This document shows positions 1 through 5,754 of a stretch of 5,754 bases of DNA, piece by piece. Where the stretch lies: the NCBI GenBank assembly GCA_903913345.1, contig CAIWLA010000346.1, positions 1-5,754 on the forward strand. The letters run 5' to 3'. The stretch is from an uncultured Magnetococcales bacterium. Lineage in GTDB: Bacteria > Pseudomonadota > Magnetococcia > Magnetococcales > Magnetaquicoccaceae. Under the pieces are notes generated by a model. The model was not told where the DNA came from. It saw only the letters and a list, made by a program, of their open reading frames with translations, and did not search any database. The translations under genes and the position numbers were made by a program. The number at the start of each line of letters is the position of its first letter. The stretch's first letter is position 1.

Positions 1-110
1 AGAATCCGGCCCTCACCATTCCACAAGCTGACAAGATGAAGACGGGAATTGACAAATTGTCGGCGGAAGAGTTGGAAGCCGTGGCCCATTTTTATGCCAG
101 CCAGAAGTAG
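1..110 (+). CDS. c-type cytochrome, C-terminal fragment (probable FccA-like subunit of sulfide dehydrogenase)
   Basis: Only the last 35 residues are in the window, followed by TAG at 108-110; the start and the CXXCH heme motif lie upstream. The visible tail has the pattern of small class I cytochromes c of the c553/c4 type: a Met (codon 36-38), six residues, then LSAEELEAV and an aromatic/Ala-rich last helix ending HFYASQK. In that family this Met is the sixth heme-iron ligand and the following helix packs on the N-terminal helix. The stop is 22 bases before the fccB start, and in flavocytochrome c sulfide dehydrogenase a cytochrome subunit accepts electrons from the flavoprotein. I therefore infer the FccA/SoxE role from context; the fragment alone supports only a c-type cytochrome, probably periplasmic. 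Whether the full protein has one or two hemes cannot be seen. Confidence 0.72.
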   Translation, partial: NPALTIPQADKMKTGIDKLSAEELEAVAHFYASQK

Positions 111-115
111 ACTGC

Positions 116-122
116 AAAGGAG
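116..122 (+). promoter_or_regulatory. Shine-Dalgarno site for fccB
   Basis: AAAGGAG lies 10 bases before the ATG at 133. It decides the start: the frame is open further upstream to a TTG at 49, but that extension overlaps the cytochrome tail and would bury the twin-arginine signal about 30 residues into the protein. Confidence 0.75.
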
Positions 123-132
123 ATCAATCACT

Positions 133-1440
133 ATGACCAATCTGACACGTCGAAGTTTTATCAAACTGACGGGTGGTGTAGCAGCCATCGGTCTGACTTC
201 TTCCTTCGCGGCCCCCAGCATTGCCGGTGATGCCAAGCAAAAGGTGGTTGTGGTCGGGGGCGGGTATGCCGGTGCCGTGGCGGCCAAATATATCCGCATG
301 GCCGATCAAAATATCCATGTCACGCTGATCGAAAAGGACGCCAGCTATTATTCCGGTCCGTTGAGCAACTGGGTTATCGCGGGTTTCCGAGATCTGTCGG
401 TGCAAAAGTGGGAGTATGACGGCCTCAAGAAGCATGGCGTCGAGGTGGTGATCGATACGGTTACGGGCATTGATGCGGCGGCCAAGACGGTGGCCACTGT
501 GGGCGGCAAGAGCTTCCCGTATGATCGTCTGGTCGTGGCTCCCGGCATCGATTTCAAGGAATTCCCAGGCTATGATGCTGCGGCCCAGAAAAAAATCTTC
601 CATGCCTGGAAGGCGGGACCGGAGACCGTCGAGCTGCACAAGCAACTGGCCGCCATGAAGGATGGAGATTCCTTCATCCTGGTGGTGCCCGCCGATCCCT
701 ACCGCTGCCCGCCCGGACCCTACGAACGGGCCAGTCTGGTTGCGCACTACCTGAAGAAAAACAAGCCAAAATCCAAGTTGGTCATCCTGGATGCCAAGCC
801 CAAGTTTTCCAAACAGGGACTGTTCCAGGAGGGATGGACCAAATTGTACGGCTTTGGTACGGACAACAGCATCATCAAATGGGTCTCCGGTGCTGAAGGG
901 GGCAAGGCAGTGCGGATTGATGCCAACAAGATGGCCGTCTATACCGACAATAATGGCTTTGAAGAGGAACATATTGGTGGCGTCATCAACCTCATTCCAC
1001 CCAACATGGCGGGCAGCATTGCCAAAGTGGCCGGTTTGACCAACGAAGGCGGTTGGTGCCCGGTACACCTGAACACCTTTGAATCCAAGGTGCACAAAGG
1101 GATTTTTGTCATCGGTGACGCCAGCGTTTCTGGAGGCATGCCGAAATCCGGGTATGCGGCCAATTCCCAGGCCAAGGTGGTGGCGGCGGCGATTGTGGCC
1201 CAGTTGAATGGCAAAGAGCCGGGGGAACCCTCCTACGTCAACACCTGCTATAGCATGTTGAGCCCGGATTATGGTATCTCCGTGGCGGCCGTCTGGAAAT
1301 TTGATCCGGCTGACCCAGACAAGGTCAAAGAGATCACTTCCGGCGTTTCCGCCGCGAATGCCCCGGACCATGTCCGCAAGCAGGAGGCACTGTATAACGA
1401 GAGTTGGTATCAGAGCATCATGTCGGATACCTTCGGTTGA
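133..1440 (+). CDS. fccB: Flavocytochrome c sulfide dehydrogenase, flavoprotein subunit (FccB/SoxF family), Tat-exported
   Basis: This 435-residue FAD protein should oxidise sulfide to sulfur or polysulfide in the periplasm and pass electrons to the cytochrome subunit encoded just upstream. The N-terminus is a twin-arginine signal (TRRSFIK, residues 5-11, then a hydrophobic stretch to a likely cleavage near SIA-GD, residues 31-32), fitting export as a folded flavoprotein. A Rossmann FAD-binding motif VVVVGGGYAGA follows at about 38-48. Two cysteines match the redox-active disulfide of the family: Cys192 in RCPPGPYERA and Cys309 in GGWCPV. The second FAD-contact motif IGDAS is at 327-331, with MPKSGYAANSQ next, and the typical flavocytochrome C-terminal region starts at NTCYSML (370-376) and ends WYQSIMSDTFG. 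Length and architecture are normal. One oddity is that the position equivalent to the FAD-linking cysteine of the Allochromatium enzyme is Gly75 (YYSGPLSN), so FAD may be bound non-covalently. Start chosen at ATG 133 from the ribosome site and Tat signal. A sulfide:quinone reductase is less likely because the CPPGPYERA motif and Tat signal point to FccB. Confidence 0.93.
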   Translation: MTNLTRRSFIKLTGGVAAIGLTSSFAAPSIAGDAKQKVVVVGGGYAGAVAAKYIRMADQNIHVTLIEKDASYYSGPLSNWVIAGFRDLSVQKWEYDGLKKHGVEVVIDTVTGIDAAAKTVATVGGKSFPYDRLVVAPGIDFKEFPGYDAAAQKKIFHAWKAGPETVELHKQLAAMKDGDSFILVVPADPYRCPPGPYERASLVAHYLKKNKPKSKLVILDAKPKFSKQGLFQEGWTKLYGFGTDNSIIKWVSGAEGGKAVRIDANKMAVYTDNNGFEEEHIGGVINLIPPNMAGSIAKVAGLTNEGGWCPVHLNTFESKVHKGIFVIGDASVSGGMPKSGYAANSQAKVVAAAIVAQLNGKEPGEPSYVNTCYSMLSPDYGISVAAVWKFDPADPDKVKEITSGVSAANAPDHVRKQEALYNESWYQSIMSDTFG

Positions 1441-1450
1441 TCGACTCATT

Positions 1451-1518
1451 GAGGGGATTGCCTGGTTGACAGGGGCGATCCCCTCGGCCACGAACGGGGA
1501 GCGGCTGGCCGCTTCCCC
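1451..1518 (+). terminator. Two tandem hairpins after fccB, possible terminator
   Basis: The first hairpin has perfect 8-base arms GAGGGGAT (1451-1458) and ATCCCCTC (1478-1485) around a 19-base loop. The second is compact: GGGGA-GCGG (1496-1504) pairs with CCGC-T-TCCCC (1509-1518) with one bulged T and a CTGG loop. The second is followed by AGTGTGTTTATG, a poor T tract, so intrinsic termination is uncertain; mRNA stabilisation or a small repeated palindrome are alternatives. Position, 10 bases after the fccB stop and before a gene with its own leader, favours an operon end. The rest of 1519-1669 is AT-richer and could hold the promoter of the next gene, but I see no -35/-10 pair good enough to mark. 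Confidence 0.45.
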
Positions 1519-1655
1519 AGTGTGTTTATGAGCTGAGTCGTCATTTCTTATTGCATTATTAGCTCATGCTATCCATCGGTTATCAAATTTAGATGGCATG
1601 ATCGTTGGGCTGTTTGTCGTTGCTGAATCCGATGCCATTCGCCAATCCGGTTCAT

Positions 1656-1661
1656 GGGGAG
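1656..1661 (+). promoter_or_regulatory. Shine-Dalgarno site for the rhodanese gene
   Basis: GGGGAG lies 8 bases before the ATG at 1670. It favours that start over the in-frame ATG at 1598, which has no purine-rich site and would put 24 non-hydrophobic residues before the signal peptide. Confidence 0.65.
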
Positions 1662-1669
1662 TGAAACAG

Positions 1670-2302
1670 ATGATAGCAGTGCGTAAATTTTTTCTTGTCA
1701 TCGTGATGTCTGTCCTTTGGGTCAATTTGGTCGTCCCAGCTCAGTCTGAGGAACCCCCGAAAGGGGGGGTGCCCATTGGTGCCGAGGTGGCGGCGGCGCA
1801 GTCGCGACATGCCATGAGTGTCAAACTACCCGAATTCACTCTGAATGGCATAACACTCAAGCAGAATCGCAGCCAGCCCAAACCGGAGGCTTATCAGGAT
1901 CCCGACAGTCGCAAATGTCCGCCGTTTTGTGTCGCACCGGAGATGGTACCGGGGGCCACGACCATACAGATTGAAGATTTTCCCAAAATGTCCGCCGATA
2001 TTCAGGCGGGCAAGGTGCTTGTTGTCGATATGAGAACCACAGACTGGTTTCAGAAAGGGACCATCCCAGGGGCGATTAATCTGCCCTATTTCGACCTCAC
2101 CGGACCACAGACCAAAGCCAGGGTCAGGATGAAAAAATTGGCAAACAAGGATATTATCTGTTTTTGCAACGGTTGGTGGTGTGGTCAGAGTCCAACGGGC
2201 ATCAAGGCATTGGTTGATCTGGGCTATACGGGCAAAATATACTATTTCCGGGATGGCAATCAGGGATGGGTGGACGCGGGATTGCCTTTTTCCATGCCTT
2301 GA
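1670..2302 (+). CDS. Exported rhodanese-like domain protein (probable periplasmic sulfur carrier/transferase)
   Basis: This 210-residue protein starts with a Sec-type signal peptide (basic MIAVRKF, then a hydrophobic run, likely cleavage near PAQS-EE at about residue 26). A linker of about 70 residues holds a paired-cysteine motif, CPPFC (Cys83, Cys87). A single rhodanese domain covers roughly residues 97-210. It shows VVDMRTTDW (118-126), matching the rhodanese VDVR strand, and IPGAINLP (132-139). The active-site loop is CFCNGWWCGQS with Cys164, Cys166 and Cys171, followed by the helix ending LVDLGY and the final strand/turn YYFRDGNQGWVDAGLP. In this family a loop cysteine carries a persulfide and transfers sulfane sulfur to an acceptor; which of the three cysteines does so here is not clear. 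Placed after fccB and exported, it could handle sulfur released in the periplasm, which is inference. The variant loop means thiosulfate:cyanide transferase activity should not be assumed. ATG 1670 is preferred to ATG 1598. Confidence 0.85.
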   Translation: MIAVRKFFLVIVMSVLWVNLVVPAQSEEPPKGGVPIGAEVAAAQSRHAMSVKLPEFTLNGITLKQNRSQPKPEAYQDPDSRKCPPFCVAPEMVPGATTIQIEDFPKMSADIQAGKVLVVDMRTTDWFQKGTIPGAINLPYFDLTGPQTKARVRMKKLANKDIICFCNGWWCGQSPTGIKALVDLGYTGKIYYFRDGNQGWVDAGLPFSMP

Positions 2303-2362
2303 TTTGTTGTTTTTACTGTTTCTCTTTTGTTTGGCGGGCCTTCTGCCCTGCCGGTTGTCCGT

Positions 2363-2369
2363 AAAGGGA
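2363..2369 (+). promoter_or_regulatory. Shine-Dalgarno site for the GGDEF-EAL gene
   Basis: AAAGGGA is 7 bases before the ATG at 2377, good spacing, and sets the start of the long open frame. Translation from here begins with a short basic segment followed directly by the first membrane helix. Confidence 0.65.
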
Positions 2370-2376
2370 TCTCTTT

Positions 2377-5300
2377 ATGCCAATCAGCCAAAAAGATGGC
2401 AAGAAGCCGTTCACCATCCATCGAATCATCCTGATCCCCCTGCTGGGTGGCATCCTTCTGTTGCCGATTCTGCTGGCGGTTTTTACCTTTTTCGAGCAGC
2501 GTGCGCATAGACAGGAGGAGATGTCTGGCCCAATTGGCCAAGTGGCGGAACAATTTTACCGCCACATGAACCGAGAAACCGCCAACATGCAAGCCCATCT
2601 GACCGCCATCGCCCGCATCGACCGTCTGGCCACCGCCTTCCTGGACGGGGATCGTGCCACCCTCAGTGAAGCAGCCATGCCCCTGTTCCATGAACTGACA
2701 CTCTGCTGCCAAATCACCCATTTCAATTTCCATGATCGAAATGGCGTCAATTTCCTCCGCGTCCACCAACCCAGTCGACATGGCGACCCCATCCATCGGC
2801 ATACGTTACAGCAGGCCATGCAGAGCGGACAGGAAAGCCATGAGATGGAAATGGGCAACCTGGGGACCGTCACTTTGCGCGTAGTCATCCCCTGGTGGCA
2901 TCAAGACCATTTGATCGGCTATCTGGAGTTGGGTGAAGAGGTCAGTCACATGATCGAGTATTTGGAAACCCAGGTTGGGTTCTCTCTGTATACCCTCATT
3001 GACAAAAAAAACCTGGACTCCAAGGCGTGGCACAAGGGGATGACCGCTCTGGGCATGACACCTCATTGGGAACAGTTTGACTCTGCCGTACTCATCCAAC
3101 CCGAAGAAAAAGCCATCCCTGCCGGTTTGGATCAATATATCCGTGGCGGTATTTGGCAAAACCCGGACCCGTCCCAAACAGTACAAACGGGGGAAGGAGG
3201 GGAGGCCAGAAATGCCCTTTTTTTTGCCGTCCCCATTCGGGATATGACCGACAAGCCTCTGGGGGCCATTGTTGGGGTCATAGCGCACCGCGCCTTTGAT
3301 GCCTCTCTGAGAGCGGCTCTGATCCTTTTTGTCCTGGCCGTCGGCTTGTCCATCATTATTGTGACACTGCTGTTGCGCATCATCAGGCAGATTGAAAATC
3401 GGGTGCATCAGGAGGCCTGCGCCTTGCAAAAGAGCGAGGAGAGCCTTGCTATTGCCCAGTCCATCACCCATATCGGCAGTTGTGACTGGGATATCGTCCA
3501 TGACACCCTCACCTGGTCCGACGAGGTATATCGGATTTTTGGCCTGCAACCACAAGAGAGGATGATAACCCATAGGGCGTTTCTGGAACGGGTACATCCC
3601 GACGACCGGCAGGCCCTGGTCCAGGCTCTGGACAAGGTGCTGCAAAAACCCGATACCACCTTTGACATGGAACATCGGATATTATTGCCGGACCGGCAGG
3701 AAAGAGTCGTCCATAAACGAGGCTCTGTTTTTCGTGATGCGACCGGCAAGGCCTTTCGCATGATCGGTACCATCCTTGATATCACTGATAAAAAGCAGGA
3801 TGAAAGAGACATCATGCGGGCCATGCAATCCCGCATTGCCATCTCTGCCCTCCTGGAGACCAGCATGGCCTCTCTTTCCCTGGTAGATCAGTTACATGCC
3901 GCCCTGGAGATCATCCTGGCGGTCCCCTGGCTGTCTCTGGAGTATAAAGGGTCGATTTTCTTGCTGGAAGAGGATGGAGAACAATTGGTCATGGCGACCC
4001 AGCGGGGCTTGTCACCCTCTTTGAAGACCCTGTGTGCCCAGGTACCCATCGGGCATTGCCTGTGCGGTCGGGCCGCCCAGCAGCGGACGCTGCTCTTTGC
4101 TGCCCATGCCAATGCGGATCATGACACCCGCCCCCCCGATATGCAGCCCCACGGCCATTATTGTGTGCCCATCCTTTTCCGTGAACGGTTGATGGGAGTG
4201 CTCAACCTGTATGTACCGGATGGTTATCCGTACCATCCCGAGGAGGAGGTCTTCCTGACCACCCTCTCCTATACCTTGGCCAATCTGATCGAACGGCGGG
4301 CCACCGAGCAGCATCTCCTGGAGGAACGGGAATTTTCCACCTCCCTGCTCGCCATCGCCCCGGCGTTGGTGGTGGTCATGGACCCGGACGGGCGCGTCAT
4401 CCTGTTCAACCGGGCCTGTCAACTCTTGACAGGGTATCGGGAAAGCGAAATGGTGGGGCAATCGGTTGTCGAGCGGTTGGTACCCCCCGAAGAACGGGAG
4501 GCCCTGCAACCGATATGGCACCAACTGGTCCACAAACAGATCCCCAACCAGCATGAGAATCATTGGCAAACCAAAAACGGGGAAAAATTTCTCATTGCCT
4601 GGTCCAACAGCATCATCCAACACCGCGACGGTTCCCCGCGCAGCATTATCGCGACCGGCGTGGACATTACCGAGCAACGGCGCACCGAACAATTATTAAA
4701 ACACGTCGCTGGCCACGATGACCTGACCGGCTTGCCCAATCGCGCGCTGTTTCAGATCCGCCTGAGCGAACACCTCTCCATGGCCGCCCGGTCCGGTAAC
4801 GAAGTGGTCCTCCTGTTTCTGGATCTGGATCGCTTCAAACAGGTCAACGATACCATGGGGCACAAGGCGGGAGACGAATTGCTCAAGGAGGCCACGCAGC
4901 GCATCCTCTCCTGTGTACGCCAGTATGACCTGGTGGCCCGCCTGGGTGGAGATGAATTTACCCTCATTTTGCCTCAGTTGACCCATGTCTACTATGTGGA
5001 GTTTATCGCCCGACGTATTCTCGAAGAGTTGGCCCGGCCCTTCCGTCTGGCGGCAGGAGAGGCTAATATTTCCGGCAGCATTGGCATCAGCCTCTTCCCA
5101 CGGGATGCCCAGGATATGGAATCGCTGCTCAAGCAAGCCGACACCGCCATGTATACGGCCAAAAAGGCCGGGCGCAACGCCTTTTGCTTCTTTACGGCAG
5201 AAATGCAGTCGGCGGCCATGGATCGTTTGCGCCTGGAAAATGGGTTGCGCGCTGCCCTGGGGAACCAGGAGTTTGTGCTGCACTATCAACCCAAGCTGGA

Positions 5301-5754
5301 GTTGGCATCCCGGCAGATCATCGGCATGGAGGCCTTGGTCCGTTGGCACAGACCGAACGGTGAGGTGATTGAGTTGATTCCCCCCAACGACTTTATTGCC
5401 CTGGCTGAAGAGACCGGGCTGATTGTGCCGTTGGGGGCCTGGGTGATCCAGACGGCCTGTCGGCAAAACAAAACCTGGCAAGAACAGGGACTCTCCCCCC
5501 TGCGGGTGGCGGTCAACCTGTCCGCCAGTCAGTTTCGCCAACCCGAGGCCTTGATCGAGGTAATCTCGCTGGCTTTGCAAGAAACCCAATTGGATCCGGA
5601 ATTTCTGGAATTGGAAATTACCGAAAGCATGGTGATGGAAGACGAGGCCAAGGCCATTCAAACCATGAAACTGTTCCAGGCCATGCATATCAAAATGTCA
5701 TTAGACGATTTTGGGACCGGTTATTCTTCCCTGGGATCTTTAAAAAAATTTCCC
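2377..5754 (+). CDS. Membrane-bound dCache-PAS-GAF-PAS-GGDEF-EAL protein, cyclic di-GMP synthesis/breakdown (3' end missing)
   Basis: The frame is open from ATG 2377 to the window edge, 1126 codons without a stop. Visible order: membrane helix 17-39; predicted periplasmic sensor region 40-308; membrane helix about 313-333; coiled linker 334-356; PAS about 357-472; GAF about 489-640; PAS about 653-766; GGDEF about 775-935; EAL from about 950, truncated. The sensor region has FHDRNGVNFLRVHQP (118-132) and the LRVVIPWW...GYLELGEE segment (167-188), resembling the double-Cache dCache_3 family. The GGDEF domain keeps HDDLTGLPNR (780-789), LDLDRFKQVND, GGDEF (857-861) and an RxxD product-inhibition site, RQYD (848-851), so it looks active as a diguanylate cyclase. 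The EAL domain keeps HYQPK, EALVRW (985-990), VNLS (Asn1047), EITES (1080-1084) and DDFGTGYSSL (1110-1119); its later catalytic residues lie outside the window. It may therefore make and degrade c-di-GMP. No HAMP domain is seen. The upstream rhodanese stop is 74 bases away, so co-transcription is possible. The ligand is unknown. Confidence 0.93.
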   Translation, partial: MPISQKDGKKPFTIHRIILIPLLGGILLLPILLAVFTFFEQRAHRQEEMSGPIGQVAEQFYRHMNRETANMQAHLTAIARIDRLATAFLDGDRATLSEAAMPLFHELTLCCQITHFNFHDRNGVNFLRVHQPSRHGDPIHRHTLQQAMQSGQESHEMEMGNLGTVTLRVVIPWWHQDHLIGYLELGEEVSHMIEYLETQVGFSLYTLIDKKNLDSKAWHKGMTALGMTPHWEQFDSAVLIQPEEKAIPAGLDQYIRGGIWQNPDPSQTVQTGEGGEARNALFFAVPIRDMTDKPLGAIVGVIAHRAFDASLRAALILFVLAVGLSIIIVTLLLRIIRQIENRVHQEACALQKSEESLAIAQSITHIGSCDWDIVHDTLTWSDEVYRIFGLQPQERMITHRAFLERVHPDDRQALVQALDKVLQKPDTTFDMEHRILLPDRQERVVHKRGSVFRDATGKAFRMIGTILDITDKKQDERDIMRAMQSRIAISALLETSMASLSLVDQLHAALEIILAVPWLSLEYKGSIFLLEEDGEQLVMATQRGLSPSLKTLCAQVPIGHCLCGRAAQQRTLLFAAHANADHDTRPPDMQPHGHYCVPILFRERLMGVLNLYVPDGYPYHPEEEVFLTTLSYTLANLIERRATEQHLLEEREFSTSLLAIAPALVVVMDPDGRVILFNRACQLLTGYRESEMVGQSVVERLVPPEEREALQPIWHQLVHKQIPNQHENHWQTKNGEKFLIAWSNSIIQHRDGSPRSIIATGVDITEQRRTEQLLKHVAGHDDLTGLPNRALFQIRLSEHLSMAARSGNEVVLLFLDLDRFKQVNDTMGHKAGDELLKEATQRILSCVRQYDLVARLGGDEFTLILPQLTHVYYVEFIARRILEELARPFRLAAGEANISGSIGISLFPRDAQDMESLLKQADTAMYTAKKAGRNAFCFFTAEMQSAAMDRLRLENGLRAALGNQEFVLHYQPKLELASRQIIGMEALVRWHRPNGEVIELIPPNDFIALAEETGLIVPLGAWVIQTACRQNKTWQEQGLSPLRVAVNLSASQFRQPEALIEVISLALQETQLDPEFLELEITESMVMEDEAKAIQTMKLFQAMHIKMSLDDFGTGYSSLGSLKKFP

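Noticed and set aside
49..132. TTG-initiated N-terminal extension of fccB
   Set aside because: It overlaps the cytochrome tail, lacks a ribosome site, and displaces the twin-arginine signal from the N-terminus.
124..1491. 455-codon open frame on the - strand across fccB
   Set aside because: It is antisense to a clear FccB frame, its translation has no recognisable domain, and long antisense frames arise from the codon bias of GC-rich genes.
1528..1567. Inverted repeat ATGAGCT / AGCTCAT in the intergenic region
   Set aside because: The arms are only 7 bases with a 26-base spacer, which is within chance expectation, and no known operator is recognised.
1598..1669. Upstream ATG extension of the rhodanese protein
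   Set aside because: There is no purine-rich site before it, and the downstream ATG has one and begins a proper signal peptide.
2333..2352. GC-rich hairpin in the gap before the GGDEF-EAL gene
   Set aside because: The seven-pair stem has a bulge and no T tract follows, so it is not a convincing terminator; T-rich sequence lies only upstream of it.
2806..3675. 289-codon open frame on the - strand
   Set aside because: It lies opposite the continuous dCache-PAS coding frame and its translation is low-complexity-like with no family signature.
4012..4692. 226-codon open frame on the - strand
   Set aside because: It is a shadow of the GAF/PAS codons, with Gly/Gln/His-rich composition typical of an antisense reading.
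4696..5688. 330-codon open frame on the - strand
   Set aside because: It is exactly antisense to the intact GGDEF and EAL motifs; no ribosome site or domain was seen.

Overview
The window looks like part of the chromosome of a sulfur-oxidising Gram-negative bacterium, most likely a pseudomonadote. It is moderately GC-rich and every gene reads on the + strand. The evidence for lifestyle is a flavocytochrome c sulfide dehydrogenase locus (a c-type cytochrome tail followed by a Tat-exported flavoprotein), then an exported rhodanese-like protein. The style of the signalling protein (dCache_3-like, PAS, GAF, PAS, GGDEF, EAL) would fit groups such as Magnetococcales, but that placement is a guess; the sequence alone does not fix the taxon.

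Layout: 1-110 is the C-terminal end of a small c-type cytochrome. 133-1440 encodes the flavoprotein subunit of flavocytochrome c/sulfide dehydrogenase (FccB/SoxF family), 22 bases downstream and probably in the same operon. 1441-1669 is non-coding and holds two consecutive hairpins just after the fccB stop. 1670-2302 encodes a 210-residue exported rhodanese-family protein. After a 74-base gap, 2377 to the window end encodes a very large membrane-bound c-di-GMP protein. Its frame is open for 1126 codons and the gene is cut by the window edge inside the EAL domain. It is by far the largest gene here, and several long open frames on the opposite strand are only its shadows.

How the genes may work together: the cytochrome and FccB would oxidise sulfide in the periplasm and pass electrons to heme c. 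The rhodanese could bind or transfer sulfane sulfur produced there. The GGDEF-EAL protein has a predicted periplasmic sensor domain, so it could couple an external cue to c-di-GMP level and hence to motility or attachment. Its link to sulfur metabolism rests only on proximity.

The most noteworthy points are the replacement by glycine of the cysteine that carries covalent FAD in the classical enzyme, a Cys/His-rich GAF domain in the signalling protein, and an unusual cysteine-rich active loop in the rhodanese. I found no CRISPR array, tRNA, rRNA, transposase or phage gene, and no convincing wholly new system.
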